From Bradyrhizobium sp. CCH5-F6 (GTDB lineage: Bacteria > Pseudomonadota > Alphaproteobacteria > Rhizobiales > Xanthobacteraceae), in assembly GCF_001556045.1 (NCBI RefSeq), contig NZ_LSIC01000073.1, positions 62,001-126,000 of the forward strand: DNA of 64,000 nt. The letters are read 5' to 3'. The notes beneath the pieces are model-generated. The model was given only the letters and a program-made list of their open reading frames with translations, had not been told where the DNA came from and made no database searches. A program made the position numbers and the translations under genes. Shown one piece after another: positions 35,116 to 47,133 of the stretch (its first letter is position 1; each line of letters starts with the position of its first letter).

Positions 35116-36093
35116 ATGGGGACGGTCCTGGATTCGGTCGGCAAGCTGATTGCCGCGTACCTCTCGAAGGAGGTGCCGGGCTATGAGCCGTTCACACCAA
35201 GCGATCCCGAGCATCTGCGCGGCGTCATCGAGCCCGGCGACGTGCTGCTGGTCGAAGGCAACAACCGCATCTCCGGCATCATCAAATATCTGACGCAGTC
35301 GACCTGGTCGCATGCCGCGCTCTATGTCGGCCCGGTCGCGGGTGCGGAGGAGCCCGACGGCGAGCCGCATGTGCTGATCGAGGCCAATATCGGCGAAGGC
35401 GTCACCTCGGCGCCGCTGTCGAAATATTTCCCCTATCACACCCGCCTCTGCCGCCCGGTCGGGCTGTCCTATGAGGACCGCACCACGGTCTGCCGCTATG
35501 CGATCAACCGCATCGGCTTCGGCTACGATACCAAGAACATCGTCGACCTGATGCGTTATCTGTTCCCGATGCCGATACCGCAGCGCTGGCGCCGGCGCAT
35601 GATCGCGATCGGCTCCGGCGACCCGACCAAGATCATCTGCTCGGCGCTGATCGCGCAGGCCTTCGACGCGGTGCGCTATCCGATCCTGCCGAAGATCACC
35701 AAGGCCGGCAGCCGTGCCGCCCGCCGCGAGATCCTGCACATCCGCGATTCCTCGCTCTACATGCCCCGCGACTTCGACATCTCGCCCTATTTCGAAGTCG
35801 TCAAACCCACCATCGTGCACGGGTTCGACTACACCGCCCTGCACTGGGCCGACAAGCAGAAGCCGCTCGAGGAGGTAGCGGGCTCATTCGGTGTGTTTCC
35901 AGAAACGGTCTTGGCGCCGCCGCTCGTTCCTGAAGCGATTGACGAAGAGACGCCGGCTGAGATTCGGCTTACGCAAATGATGGATGAAGCCGCGGAGATC
36001 AACGCCACTTTCTCCGAGCATTTTGTGCAGCTGAACGAACTCGCGCAATATCGGGCAGGGCGTCGCAGAGATATGTGCGAGGTCGCGGCGTAG
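35116..36093 (+). CDS. YiiX/YebB-like papain-fold (permuted NlpC/P60) hydrolase
   Basis: A 325-residue cysteine hydrolase of the permuted NlpC/P60 type. The order is His first (H66 in STWSHAALYVG) and Cys later (C175 in KIICSALIAQAF), as in YiiX and LRAT-like enzymes. It begins with PGDVLLVEG, typical of the family. Such proteins cleave amides of lipids or peptides. There is no signal peptide; residues 1-20 may be amphipathic. It has a strong ribosome-binding site (GGGGGAG). Confidence 0.82.
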   Translation: MGTVLDSVGKLIAAYLSKEVPGYEPFTPSDPEHLRGVIEPGDVLLVEGNNRISGIIKYLTQSTWSHAALYVGPVAGAEEPDGEPHVLIEANIGEGVTSAPLSKYFPYHTRLCRPVGLSYEDRTTVCRYAINRIGFGYDTKNIVDLMRYLFPMPIPQRWRRRMIAIGSGDPTKIICSALIAQAFDAVRYPILPKITKAGSRAARREILHIRDSSLYMPRDFDISPYFEVVKPTIVHGFDYTALHWADKQKPLEEVAGSFGVFPETVLAPPLVPEAIDEETPAEIRLTQMMDEAAEINATFSEHFVQLNELAQYRAGRRRDMCEVAA

Positions 36094-36161
36094 CTTCGCT
36101 GTCGACCCCGCGAAAGCGGTCATTGCGAGCCTATGCGAAGCAATGACAGCGGAATACCGTG

Positions 36162-36437
36162 CTAACGCTCCGCCCGGCCGATCACCGCCATCAGCTCCGC
36201 GATCTTTTCGCGCTGATCGGCCTTGTCGCCGCTCGCAATCGCGTGCTCGACGCAATGGGCGACGTGATCCTTCAGGACCTCCTCCTCGACCCGGCGCAGT
36301 GCGGCACGCACGGCCGAGATCTGCGTCACGATGTCGATGCAGTAGCGGTCTTCCTCTACCATTTTCGACAGGCCGCGAACCTGGCCCTCGATCCGGCCGA
36401 GACGTTTTCCGACGGATGTCTTGATGTCCTTGCGCAT
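36162..36437 (-). CDS. csoR: Copper-sensing repressor CsoR
   Basis: A 91-residue all-helical repressor of the CsoR/RcnR family. The Cu(I) ligands C33, H58 and C62 have the same spacing (25 and 4) as in the Mycobacterium tuberculosis protein (C36, H61, C65), which favours copper over nickel. Cu(I) binding releases DNA. It is divergent from the copper P-type ATPase, with a clear operator between the genes. Confidence 0.9.
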   Translation of the reverse strand: MRKDIKTSVGKRLGRIEGQVRGLSKMVEEDRYCIDIVTQISAVRAALRRVEEEVLKDHVAHCVEHAIASGDKADQREKIAELMAVIGRAER

Positions 36438-36445
36438 GCGGTCTA

Positions 36446-36464
36446 TATACCCCTACCGGGTATA
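36446..36464. promoter_or_regulatory. CsoR operator between csoR and the copper ATPase
   Basis: TATACCC CTACC GGGTATA is a perfect palindrome with 7-bp arms and a 5-bp G/C-rich centre. It matches the known CsoR-type site (TAxCCCnnnnGGGTA). It lies 9 bases upstream of csoR and 18 before the ATPase start, so one site can control both. Confidence 0.85.
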
Positions 36465-36481
36465 GGTTTCAAGACCGGAGC

Positions 36482-38938
<2,457 letters not shown>

Positions 38939-38946
38939 GGACACTG

Positions 38947-39034
38947 CGTAGTCCGGATGGAGCGCAAGCGAAATCCGGGTTCTGCCAACAAATCGAGACT
39001 GCCCCGGATTGCGCTTCGCTCCATCCGGGCTACG
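38947..39034. repeat. Inverted intergenic repeat between copA and nikR
   Basis: GTAGTCCGGATGGAGCGCAAGCG at the left is mirrored by GCGCTTCGCTCCATCCGGGCTAC at the right, with CGAAATCCGGG and CCCCGGATT forming the inner stem. It sits in the copA-nikR gap and may act as a terminator for copA. Confidence 0.8.
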
Positions 39035-39074
39035 GTTCATGGACTATACAGGCGGCACGCACGGAGAGGACCTG

Positions 39075-39521
39075 ATGCAGCGGATTACGATCACGATCGA
39101 GGACGATCTCCTGGCGGAGATCGATGCCGCAGCCGAGGCGCGTGGCTACCAGAACCGCTCCGAGATCATCCGCGATCTCGCCCGCGCCGGCCTGCAGCAG
39201 AGCACGGAAGACACGGCGCAGACCGGCCAATGCGTGGCCGGTCTCGTCTATGTCTACGACCACGCCGCGCGCGATCTGTCAAAACGCCTGGTGCAGGAAT
39301 TCCACGGACATCACGATCTCGCGCTGGCGACGCTGCACGTCCATCTCGACGATGACAATTGCATGGAGATGACGGCGCTGCGCGGCGATGCCGACGAGGT
39401 CAGGCATTTCGCGGACCACATCATCGCTGAACGCGGCGTGCGCTACGGCCGCGTGGTGATGATCCCGACCGGAGAAGGCAAGCCGGCAAAGGCGCGGAAG
39501 CACGGGCACCGGCATGGCTAG
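39075..39521 (+). CDS. nikR: Nickel-responsive regulator NikR
   Basis: A 148-residue ribbon-helix-helix repressor. The N-terminal RHH segment (MQRITITIEDDLLAEIDAAA) is followed by an ACT-like nickel-sensing domain. Nickel ligands H77, H88, H90 and C96 match the spacing of E. coli NikR (H76, H87, H89, C95). The ATG at 39075 has a good ribosome-binding site (GGAGAGG). No nik transporter gene is adjacent, so it acts at a distance. Confidence 0.92.
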   Translation: MQRITITIEDDLLAEIDAAAEARGYQNRSEIIRDLARAGLQQSTEDTAQTGQCVAGLVYVYDHAARDLSKRLVQEFHGHHDLALATLHVHLDDDNCMEMTALRGDADEVRHFADHIIAERGVRYGRVVMIPTGEGKPAKARKHGHRHG

Positions 39522-39638
39522 CTGGGCGCTTGCGTGCCCCCGACCGGGACACGGTCGTGCCTGGGGCAGCCGGTCGCCCTTGCCGAAGCCGCATTGGGTG
39601 TCTACCTCTCGCGAAGTGTTGACCTGAGAGGATCCCCC

Positions 39639-40379
39639 ATGCTGGATGCCGCCATCAAGGCGCTGTCGCAAATGATCTCGCCGCCGATGCGCTCGATCCT
39701 GTGGCGATCGATCGGCCTTGCGCTGGTGCTGATCACCGTGCTGGCGATCGGTTTGCAACGGCTGCTCAGCTGGTTTGCGACCTCCGGTGAGGTCTGGCTC
39801 GAAGGCCTGCTCGGACCGGGCTGGCATTCATCGATCGAAGTCCTGTCGTGGATCGTCTCGATCGCGGCGGGCCTCGGCGTCGTGTTCGGCGGCATCTTCC
39901 TGATGCCCGCCATCACCTCGCTGGTGGCGAGCCTGTTCGTCGACGACGTCGCCGACATCGTCGAGCGCGAGCATTATCCGGCCGAGCGGCCGGGCGTGGC
40001 GCTGCCCTTGGGCCAGGCGATTCTTGAAGGCGTCAGGACTGCCCTGCTGACGATCGTGGTCTATCTGGTCGCGTTGCCGCTGGTGCTTTTCGCCGGCGCC
40101 GGCTTCCTGGTCTTCTTCCTCGCCGCGGCCTGGCTGCTCGGCCGCGAATATTTCGAGCTCGCGGCGATGCGCTTCCGCCCGCCGGAGGAAGCCAAGGCGA
40201 TGCGGCGCGACAACGCCGCCACCATCTTCACCGCCGGGCTCTTCATCGCCGCCTTCGTCTCGATCCCGATCGTCAATCTGGCTACGCCGATCTTCGCCAT
40301 GGCCTTCATGGTCCACATGCACAAGCGCCTGTCCGGCCCGCGGCCCGAGCTGATCGAGCCGGCGCGGCAGGTGCGGTGA
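39639..40379 (+). CDS. CysZ/EI24-like membrane protein
   Basis: A 246-residue EI24-family membrane protein with about four to six hydrophobic segments (LALVLITVLAIGL, WIVSIAAGLGVVFGGIFLM, TIVVYLVALPLVLFAGAGFL). CysZ members carry sulfate into the cell. The conserved LLGREYFELAAMRFR follows. The sulfate role is not shown by context. It ends 4 bases before the convergent emrB-like gene. Confidence 0.82.
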   Translation: MLDAAIKALSQMISPPMRSILWRSIGLALVLITVLAIGLQRLLSWFATSGEVWLEGLLGPGWHSSIEVLSWIVSIAAGLGVVFGGIFLMPAITSLVASLFVDDVADIVEREHYPAERPGVALPLGQAILEGVRTALLTIVVYLVALPLVLFAGAGFLVFFLAAAWLLGREYFELAAMRFRPPEEAKAMRRDNAATIFTAGLFIAAFVSIPIVNLATPIFAMAFMVHMHKRLSGPRPELIEPARQVR

Positions 40380-40382
40380 CGC

Positions 40383-42011
40383 TTACGTCACCGTCAGTCC
40401 GCATTTGCGCAGCAGCATCCTGGCGAAGCCGAACGGCGCGGGCGTGAATGGGCCCGTCGGCGCGCGGGTGACCAGCGCGACGATTGCGAGCGCGGCTATC
40501 GCCAGCCAGAAGCACAGCCAGAAGCCGTCGATATAGGCGAGCACATTGGCCTCGCGCTGGACGATGCCCGCCAGCGTGCCGACCGCGCGCGGCTGCGCCG
40601 ATCCCGTGCCGTGGGCGGCGAAGCGATCGGCGAGCTGCTTCAGTCTCTGCACCACATCGGCATCGCCGACTGCAAGGTTCTGGCCGAGATAGAAGGAATG
40701 GACCTGCTCGCGCACGCGCAGCCAGGTGCCCATCAGCGCCACGCCGATCTCGGCGCCGCCGAGCCGCATGATCTGGATATAGGCGGCAAAGGAGGTGGCA
40801 CGGCTCGGATCGGAGTTGGACAGCAGCGTGATGATCAGCGGCAATAGCGTCAGCGACTGCCCGATCGCCTGGAGCAGCACGATGCCGATGAAATCCTCGC
40901 GCGCCCAGACGTGGGTGAGTTGCGTGCCCCAGAGATTGGCCGCGGCGAAGCAGGCAAAGCCCACGACGACCACCGTCCGCGCATCGAAATGCCGCAGCAG
41001 CCAGATCGAGACCGGGACCAGCAAGAACATCGGCAAGGCGCCATGGGTCAGCAGCAGCATGCCGCTCTGCTCGGGCCTGAGCAGCGCGATGGTGGCGAGG
41101 AAGTTCGGCACCAGCGACGCATTGGACAGGCTCGTCAGCGTGTAGAGCAGGATCAGGACCAGCCCGAAGCCGATGTTGCGCGAGAACAGCACGTTCACAT
41201 GCGCCCAGGGCTGCCTGACCAGCGATTCGTTGACGAGAAATGCCAGAAACAGCACCGCGCCCGCTGCGAGCAGTGCCATCACCGTGCCGGAGCCGAGCCA
41301 GTTCAGCCGGTTGCCCTGGTCGAGCCCGGCATAGATCATCGAGACCGAGGCCCCGAGCAGCAGCATGCCGCCCCAATCGGCCTCGCGCAGCAGCGCGCGG
41401 TTCACCGGCTCGTTCGGCGTGCCGAGATAGACCATCAGGCCCATCAAGGGCGCGATCACCACGCCCTGCCAGTATAGCCATTGCCAGCCGAGATGGTCGA
41501 CATAGAAGCCGACCAGCGAGGTCGATGTGTCCAACGCGAAGCCGACGCGGATCGCATAGATCGAGATTGCCGGCAGCCACCAGCGGATCGGCAGATTGCG
41601 GAACACGATCATCAGCGTCGCCGGCACGAAGGTGCCGAGCAGGAGGCCGTGCACGACGCTGAGCACGAGCAACGTCGTGTATTCGTGCACGAAGGGAATG
41701 ACGAACGAGACGGCGGCGTAGACGAGGCTGGGGATGCCGAGGACGCGGCGCAGGCCGAACACCGTGGCGAGCCAGGCCACCGCAGGCGCGATGAAGATCT
41801 GCGAGCCGATGCCGGCCGTCGAGAGCCAGGCGCCCTCGTCGAAGCCGAGCGAGAATGCGCCGCGCAGGTCGGGCAGGCCGACCGTGGTCAGCCGGCTGTC
41901 GAAATTGGCGAGGAACGAGCCGAGCAACACCGCCGCGACGGCGAACAGGGGCTGCGGCGCGACGCCGCCGCGCGAGAGCGGCCCGCGATCGGCATCGTCA
42001 TTTTCCGCCAT
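40383..42011 (-). CDS. emrB: EmrB-like MFS multidrug transporter (DHA2)
   Basis: A 542-residue DHA2-family transporter with about 14 membrane helices. It should work with the adaptor gene just upstream and an outer-membrane TolC to expel drugs from the cell. Typical signs are LGSFLANFDSRLTTVGLPDL in helix 1 and the stretch SLTLLPLIITLLSNSDPSRA late in the protein. The ATG at 42011 overlaps the end of the adaptor gene by 14 bases. Substrate unknown. Confidence 0.87.
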   Translation of the reverse strand: MAENDDADRGPLSRGGVAPQPLFAVAAVLLGSFLANFDSRLTTVGLPDLRGAFSLGFDEGAWLSTAGIGSQIFIAPAVAWLATVFGLRRVLGIPSLVYAAVSFVIPFVHEYTTLLVLSVVHGLLLGTFVPATLMIVFRNLPIRWWLPAISIYAIRVGFALDTSTSLVGFYVDHLGWQWLYWQGVVIAPLMGLMVYLGTPNEPVNRALLREADWGGMLLLGASVSMIYAGLDQGNRLNWLGSGTVMALLAAGAVLFLAFLVNESLVRQPWAHVNVLFSRNIGFGLVLILLYTLTSLSNASLVPNFLATIALLRPEQSGMLLLTHGALPMFLLVPVSIWLLRHFDARTVVVVGFACFAAANLWGTQLTHVWAREDFIGIVLLQAIGQSLTLLPLIITLLSNSDPSRATSFAAYIQIMRLGGAEIGVALMGTWLRVREQVHSFYLGQNLAVGDADVVQRLKQLADRFAAHGTGSAQPRAVGTLAGIVQREANVLAYIDGFWLCFWLAIAALAIVALVTRAPTGPFTPAPFGFARMLLRKCGLTVT

Positions 42012-43134
42012 TTGCGCCCTTGGTGTCGATGCTGGTGACCACCGACATGCCCGGCACCAGCCGCGCCAGCAGCGGCTGGTCGTCGTCGAACTGAATGCGC
42101 ACGGGAATGCGCTGAACGACTTTTGTGAAATTGCCCGTCGCGTTGTCGGGCGGCAGCAGCGCCACCTGTGCGCCCGTTGCCGGCGCAATGCGCGCGACCC
42201 TGCCGCGCAGCGTCTCGCGCGGAAAACTGTCGACGGTGATCTCGACCGGCTGGCCCGGTGCCACGTGCGTGAGCTGGGTCTCCTTGTAGTTCGCGATCAC
42301 ATAGACCTTGGGCAGCGGCACCACGTTGATGAGGTTGGTGCCGATATTGACGTAATCGCCGGGCTGCACCTGGCGCTCGCCGACAACGCCGTCGAACGGC
42401 GCGGTGATCTTCGTATAGCCAAGCTTGAGCCTCGCACCCGCAAGAGTCGCCTTGGCCGCCGCGACATCGGCGGCGCGCTGCTTCCTGGTGCCTTGCAGGA
42501 CCTCGAGCTGGTGCTGCTGGGCCGCGATCACGGCGCGGCTCGCGCGCACGTCGGCCTGCGCCTTGGCGTAAGCGGCCACTGCCTGCTCGAGGCGCTGCCG
42601 CGTGCCGGATTCGGTCTGCGACAGGGACTGCTGGCGCTCCTGCTCCTGTCGCGCCTCCACTTCCAAGGCTTCTGCGGAGAGACGCGCAGCCTGGGCCTGC
42701 GCGATCGTCGCATATTGCAGCTCGATCTGGTTGGCGAGATTGTCGAGCGCGGCCTGCGCCGCGGCGACGGCGGCTTCGGCCTGCGCGACTTGCGCCTCGT
42801 AATCGGCGGGGTCGATCTGGATCAGGAGATCGCCGGCCTTGACGCGCTGGAAATCGGTGACTCCTACGGTGAGCACTTCGCCCGAGACGCGGCTCGACAG
42901 CCGCGTCAGCTCGGCGCGCACATAGGCGTCATTGGTGGTCTGGACCACGGCATTGCCGACCCATTCGTCGAAGCGCAGCGTCGCCAGCGCGACGAAGGCG
43001 AGCGCAACGACGACTGCAAACAGCGGGATCGCGAGCCGGCTCCAGAGCGAGGTGGCGGGGCGCTGCGTCGGCTTCGGTGGTGGGGCAGGCGCTGCGGCGG
43101 GAGGCGACGATGGAACTTGCTCTTGTTGACTCAC
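41998..43134 (-). CDS. emrA: EmrA-like HlyD-family membrane fusion protein
   Basis: A 378-residue periplasmic adaptor. One N-terminal helix (LAIPLFAVVVALAFVALATL, about 32-51) anchors it. The periplasmic part has paired lipoyl half-motifs (TNDAYVRAELTRLSSRVSGEV and FDGVVGERQVQPGDYV) around a long Gln/Ala-rich coiled-coil hairpin (about residues 115-225). It overlaps the transporter gene, so the two are made together. Confidence 0.9.
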   Translation of the reverse strand: MSQQEQVPSSPPAAAPAPPPKPTQRPATSLWSRLAIPLFAVVVALAFVALATLRFDEWVGNAVVQTTNDAYVRAELTRLSSRVSGEVLTVGVTDFQRVKAGDLLIQIDPADYEAQVAQAEAAVAAAQAALDNLANQIELQYATIAQAQAARLSAEALEVEARQEQERQQSLSQTESGTRQRLEQAVAAYAKAQADVRASRAVIAAQQHQLEVLQGTRKQRAADVAAAKATLAGARLKLGYTKITAPFDGVVGERQVQPGDYVNIGTNLINVVPLPKVYVIANYKETQLTHVAPGQPVEITVDSFPRETLRGRVARIAPATGAQVALLPPDNATGNFTKVVQRIPVRIQFDDDQPLLARLVPGMSVVTSIDTKGANGGK

Positions 43135-43164
43135 GACTGAACCTCAAACGAACTCACCGCGATC

Positions 43165-43917
43165 TCACACCGTCTTCTCCGGCCACCGGCAGAGATCGTT
43201 GATCAGGCAGACCTCGCAGCGCGGCTTGCGCGCGAGGCAGGTGTAGCGGCCGTGCAAAATCAGCCAATGATGGGCATGCAGCATGAACTCGGCCGGGATG
43301 ACCTTTTCGAGGCCGAGCTCGACCTCGAGCGGCGTCTTGCCCGGCGCAAGTCCGGTGCGGTTGCCGACCCGAAACACATGCGTGTCGACCGCCATGGTGT
43401 GCTCGCCGAAGGCCATGTTGAGCACGACGTTCGCCGTCTTGCGTCCGGCGCCGGGCAGCGATTCGATTTCAGCACGGGTGCGCGGCACCTCGCCGCCGAA
43501 CTCGGTCAGCAGCTTTGCCGACAACGCGATCACGTTCTTCGCCTTGGTGCGATAGAGGCCGATCGTCTTGATGTACTCGCGCAGGCGCTCCTCGCCGAGA
43601 TCGACCATTTTCTGCGGCGTGTCGGCGACCTCGAACAAGGCGCGCGTCGCCTTGTTGACGCCGGCATCGGTCGCCTGTGCCGACAGCACCACGGCCACCA
43701 GCAGCGTGAACGGATTGACGTGCTCGAGCTCGCCCTTCGGCTCCGGATTGGCCTTGCGGAAACGGCTGAAGACCTCGCGGACCTCGGCCGGCGTCCAGGG
43801 TTTTGCAGCTTTGAGCGATTTCTTCGCAGGCGCTTTCGGTTTGGCCGCGACCGGCTTTGCCTTTTTATTCGGCACCGCCGCTTTGCGCGGGGCCGGCTTG
43901 CGGGTGATTTTCGCCAT
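43165..43917 (-). CDS. nth: Endonuclease III
   Basis: A base-excision-repair glycosylase/AP lyase for oxidised pyrimidines. The helix-hairpin-helix with catalytic Lys is LPGAGRKTANVVL; the catalytic Asp is in AVDTHVFRV. The [4Fe-4S] cluster ligands near the C terminus are spaced C-x6-C-x2-C-x5-C. The first 40 residues are a Lys/Ala/Pro-rich tail. The ATG at 43917 is chosen. It is divergent from the DUF2244 gene, with starts 22 bases apart. Confidence 0.96.
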   Translation of the reverse strand: MAKITRKPAPRKAAVPNKKAKPVAAKPKAPAKKSLKAAKPWTPAEVREVFSRFRKANPEPKGELEHVNPFTLLVAVVLSAQATDAGVNKATRALFEVADTPQKMVDLGEERLREYIKTIGLYRTKAKNVIALSAKLLTEFGGEVPRTRAEIESLPGAGRKTANVVLNMAFGEHTMAVDTHVFRVGNRTGLAPGKTPLEVELGLEKVIPAEFMLHAHHWLILHGRYTCLARKPRCEVCLINDLCRWPEKTV

Positions 43918-43939
43918 GATCGGGATATACTGAGGGACG

Positions 43940-44473
43940 ATGAGCACAGGCAACGAAATAGAGCGCAGCGATTCCCAAGACCCGCGCGACGTGCAGATCT
44001 TCTCTGCGCTGCTGACGCCACACCGCTCCCTGAACCGCACCGGCTTCCTCGCCTTGATGGTGTTCGTGAGCGTGGTCAGCTTCGTTGCGGGCCTCGCTTT
44101 CCTGATGATGGGGGCGTGGCCGGTGTTCGGTTTCTTCGGCCTCGACGTTGTCGTGATCTGGTGGGCCTTCAAGGCCAATTTCCGCGCCGCGCGCGCCCGC
44201 GAGGAAATCGTGGTGACCCCGTCCGAACTGCGGGTGCGCCGCGTCAGCCATCACGGCCAGGTCGCCGAATGGACGTTCAATCCGCTCTGGGTCCGGCTCG
44301 ACATGGAGATCGACGAGGACTTTGGCATCGAGCATCTCTATTTGATCTCGCGCGGTCATCAGATCCAGATCGCCCGCTTCCTCGGCCCCAATGAAAAGGC
44401 GAGCTTTCACAAAGGCTTGGTCGAGGCGCTGAACGCCGCCAGGCGCGGCCCGACCTATAATCCGATCACCTGA
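43940..44473 (+). CDS. DUF2244 family membrane protein
   Basis: A 177-residue protein with two hydrophobic helices (GFLALMVFVSVVSFVAGLAFL and GAWPVFGFFGLDVVVIWWAF) followed by a cytosolic domain typical of DUF2244 (EEIVVTPSELRVRRVSHHG, AEWTFNPLWVRL). The family is common in alphaproteobacteria and has no known function. It shares a short divergent promoter region with nth. An Ada-like gene follows on the same strand. Confidence 0.85.
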   Translation: MSTGNEIERSDSQDPRDVQIFSALLTPHRSLNRTGFLALMVFVSVVSFVAGLAFLMMGAWPVFGFFGLDVVVIWWAFKANFRAARAREEIVVTPSELRVRRVSHHGQVAEWTFNPLWVRLDMEIDEDFGIEHLYLISRGHQIQIARFLGPNEKASFHKGLVEALNAARRGPTYNPIT

Positions 44474-44528
44474 TTCCGGGTCGGGAATCGGGTGGTTTCG
44501 AGCCATCCCTTCTCCTACATTTCCGGTC

Positions 44529-45425
44529 ATGATGACCCTCGCGATACATGACCAGCGCCTGGCCAAGCCGGGCACCCAGAACGCCGCGTTGCGCGACTAT
44601 GATTCGGTGCGCCGGGCGATCGCCTTCATCTCGGCGAACTGGCGCGCGCAGCCGACCATCGAGGCGATGGCGGATGCGGCCGGCGTCACGCCGGATGAGC
44701 TGCACCATCTGTTCCGGCGCTGGGCCTCGATCACGCCGAAGGCCTTCATGCAGGCCCTCACCCTCGACCACGCCAAAAACCTGCTGAGGGATTCCGCCAG
44801 CATCCTCGACGCGGCACTCGACTCGGGCCTGTCGGGACCGGGCCGGCTGCACGATCTTTTCGTCACGCACGAAGCGATGTCGCCGGGCGAATGGAAGAAC
44901 GGCGGTGCCGGCCTCACCCTGCGCTACGGCTTCCATCCCTCGCCGTTCGGCACCGCGATCGTGATCGCCACCGATCGCGGGCTGTCCGGACTCGCCTTCG
45001 CCGATCCCGGCGAAGAGAAGATCGCACTCGCCGACATGACGCGGCGCTGGCCGAACGCCACTTATGTGGAAGATCACGAAGGCACCGCGCCGCTCGCGGC
45101 GCGTGTCTTCGACCCGAAGCTGTGGCGACCGGACCAGCCGCTGCGCGTGGTCCTGATCGGCACCGATTTCGAGGTACGGGTGTGGGAGACGCTGCTGAAG
45201 GTTCCGATGGGACGCGCGGTGTCCTATTCCGACATCGCCTGCAACATCAACAGCCCGAAGGCCTCGCGCGCCGTCGGCGCGGCGGTCGGCAAGAACCCGG
45301 TTTCCTTCGTCGTGCCCTGCCACCGCGCACTCGGCAAGAGCGGCACGCTGACGGGCTATCACTGGGGCATCACGCGGAAGCAGGCAATGCTGGGCTGGGA
45401 AGCCGGGCAGCTGGGGATGCAATAG
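44529..45425 (+). CDS. AraC-HTH/O6-alkylguanine-DNA methyltransferase fusion (Ada-like)
   Basis: A 298-residue fusion. Residues about 20-100 form an AraC-type DNA-binding domain (FISANWRAQPTIEAMADAAG). Residues about 120-295 form an Ogt/Ada C-terminal methyltransferase with the suicide cysteine near residue 264 in VVPCHRAL. The N-terminal zinc/methylphosphotriester domain of true Ada is absent. It repairs O6-methylguanine directly by taking the alkyl group. The start may be either of two adjacent ATGs (44529 or 44532). Confidence 0.88.
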   Translation: MMTLAIHDQRLAKPGTQNAALRDYDSVRRAIAFISANWRAQPTIEAMADAAGVTPDELHHLFRRWASITPKAFMQALTLDHAKNLLRDSASILDAALDSGLSGPGRLHDLFVTHEAMSPGEWKNGGAGLTLRYGFHPSPFGTAIVIATDRGLSGLAFADPGEEKIALADMTRRWPNATYVEDHEGTAPLAARVFDPKLWRPDQPLRVVLIGTDFEVRVWETLLKVPMGRAVSYSDIACNINSPKASRAVGAAVGKNPVSFVVPCHRALGKSGTLTGYHWGITRKQAMLGWEAGQLGMQ

Positions 45426-45433
45426 GGTCGATG

Positions 45434-45525
45434 TCGTAGGGTGGGTTAGCCGGAGGCGTAACCCACCTCTTCTATTTCCGTTACGGCAAAGATGGTGGGT
45501 TACGCTGCGCTAACCCACCCTACGA
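45434..45525. repeat. Inverted repeat between convergent ogt-like and gpmA genes
   Basis: TCGTAGGGTGGGTTAGC at the left is matched by TAACCCACCCTACGA at the right, with an internal GCGTAACCCACC / GGTGGGTTACGC pair. Convergent position suggests a bidirectional terminator. GTAGGGTGGGTTAGC repeats are frequent in Bradyrhizobium. Confidence 0.85.
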
Positions 45526-45533
45526 GATCTCGA

Positions 45534-46157
45534 CTAACCCGCCAGATCCAGCTTCGAAGCCACGGTCGAATCGGCATTGAGCCGGTAGATGATCGGCACG
45601 CCGGTGGCGAGCTCGCGCTTCAGGATGCCTTCGGGCGAGAGCTTCTCCAGCACCATGATCAGCGCGCGCAGCGAATTGCCATGGGCGGCAACCAAAGTGC
45701 GCTTGCCGTTGAGCACGGCGGGCAGGATTTCCTGCACGTAATAGGGCAGCGCGCGCGCCAGCGTGTCCTTCAGGCTTTCGCCGCCGGGCGGCGGTACGTC
45801 GTAGGAACGGCGCCAGATCAACACCTGGTCCTCGCCCCATTTCTTGCGCGCGTCGTCCTTGTTGAGACCGGAGAGATCACCGTAGTCGCGCTCGTTCAAG
45901 GCGAGGTTCTTCGAGGTCGGCAGACCGGTCTGGCCGAGCTCGGCGAGGATGAGATCGAGCGTGTGCTGCGCGCGCGTCAACACCGAGGTGAAGGCGACGT
46001 CGAATACGAGACCCTGTGCCTTCAGCTTGCGGCCGGCTTCCTTGGCTTCGTTCACGCCGAGCTCGGTGAGATCGGGGTCTTTCCAGCCCGTGAACAGGTT
46101 CTTCAGATTCCATTCGCTCTGGCCGTGGCGCACGAGCACGAGAAGACGTTCGCTCAT
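45534..46157 (-). CDS. gpmA: 2,3-bisphosphoglycerate-dependent phosphoglycerate mutase
   Basis: This glycolytic enzyme interconverts 3- and 2-phosphoglycerate. The 207-residue protein shows the phosphohistidine motif [10 protein letters not shown] (His11), [13 protein letters not shown], and the second catalytic region [10 protein letters not shown]. It is somewhat shorter than E. coli GpmA (250), as usual in rhizobia. The ATG at 46157 ([12 protein letters not shown]) is chosen. It lies 23 bases after dapB and is likely co-transcribed with it. Confidence 0.95.
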   Translation of the reverse strand: MSERLLVLVRHGQSEWNLKNLFTGWKDPDLTELGVNEAKEAGRKLKAQGLVFDVAFTSVLTRAQHTLDLILAELGQTGLPTSKNLALNERDYGDLSGLNKDDARKKWGEDQVLIWRRSYDVPPPGGESLKDTLARALPYYVQEILPAVLNGKRTLVAAHGNSLRALIMVLEKLSPEGILKRELATGVPIIYRLNADSTVASKLDLAG

Positions 46158-46180
46158 TGACTGCTTTCCGTTTGGTTCGA

Positions 46181-46996
46181 TCAGAAATCGGCGAGGCCGA
46201 GCACGTCGGCCATCGAGTAATGTCCCGGCGTCTTGTCGTGCGCCCACAACGCCGCCTTCAGCGCGCCATGGGCGAACAGCATGCGGTCCTCCGCCTGATG
46301 CGACAGCGTCAGGCGCTCGAACGGGCCGAGGAAGGTCACGCTGTGGTCACCGGCGACGGTTCCGCCGCGCAAGGAGGCAAAACCGATATTGCCCGGCCGG
46401 CGGGCGCCGGTGATGCCGTCACGACCACGCTCGGAATGGTCATCGAGGGTTATGCCGCGGCCGGCGGCTGCGGCCTGGCCCAGCATCAATGCCGTGCCCG
46501 AGGGCGCATCGACCTTCATGCGGTGGTGGCTTTCCACGATCTCGATGTCGAAACTCTGGTCGAGCGCCTTGGCAACGCGCTTGACCACGGCGGCGAGCAG
46601 GTTGACGCCCAGGCTCATATTGCCTGACTGCACCACGACCGCGCGATTGGTGACGCTCTTGATCACGGCGTTGTCGGAGCCCGACAGCCCGGTCGTGCCG
46701 ATGACGTGGACGATGCCGCGCTCGGCGGCGATCGCGACATTGGCGATGGTCGCCGCCGGCACCGTGAAGTCGAGGATGCCGTCTGCATCCCTCGACATCG
46801 CCCAGAGATCGGCGGACAGCTTGATACCGTTGGCCGGCAGGCCTGCGAGCAGGCCGGCATCCTTGCCGAGCAGTTCCGAACCGGGCGCCTCAAGCGCGCC
46901 CGCCAGCACCGCGCCCTTGCTCTCGGCAATCGCTCGCACCAGCGCCCGGCCCATCCGGCCGCCGGCTCCTGCAACAATCAAGCGCATGTCGGACAT
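46181..46996 (-). CDS. dapB: 4-hydroxy-tetrahydrodipicolinate reductase
   Basis: DapB reduces hydroxytetrahydrodipicolinate with NAD(P)H in lysine and diaminopimelate synthesis. The 271-residue protein has the Rossmann motif [16 protein letters not shown] and the catalytic/substrate segment [16 protein letters not shown]. The start may be 46996 (MSDMRL) or 46987. gpmA follows at once. Confidence 0.96.
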   Translation of the reverse strand: MSDMRLIVAGAGGRMGRALVRAIAESKGAVLAGALEAPGSELLGKDAGLLAGLPANGIKLSADLWAMSRDADGILDFTVPAATIANVAIAAERGIVHVIGTTGLSGSDNAVIKSVTNRAVVVQSGNMSLGVNLLAAVVKRVAKALDQSFDIEIVESHHRMKVDAPSGTALMLGQAAAAGRGITLDDHSERGRDGITGARRPGNIGFASLRGGTVAGDHSVTFLGPFERLTLSHQAEDRMLFAHGALKAALWAHDKTPGHYSMADVLGLADF

Positions 46997-47133
46997 GGTC
47001 GATCCTTTCAATGGCCCTATTACCGGTCGCGGGCCGTTTGGGCAACCGATGGAACCAGGGGGATGCGCTGACGGGGGTTTAACCGCGGGCGGGCAATTGC
47101 GGGCTCTCGCAGACCAAAGGCAAAATCATCAGA

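Noticed and set aside
42932..43129. Small plus-strand frames between emrA and nth
   Set aside because: They are antisense to emrA, with no ribosome-binding site or conserved pattern.
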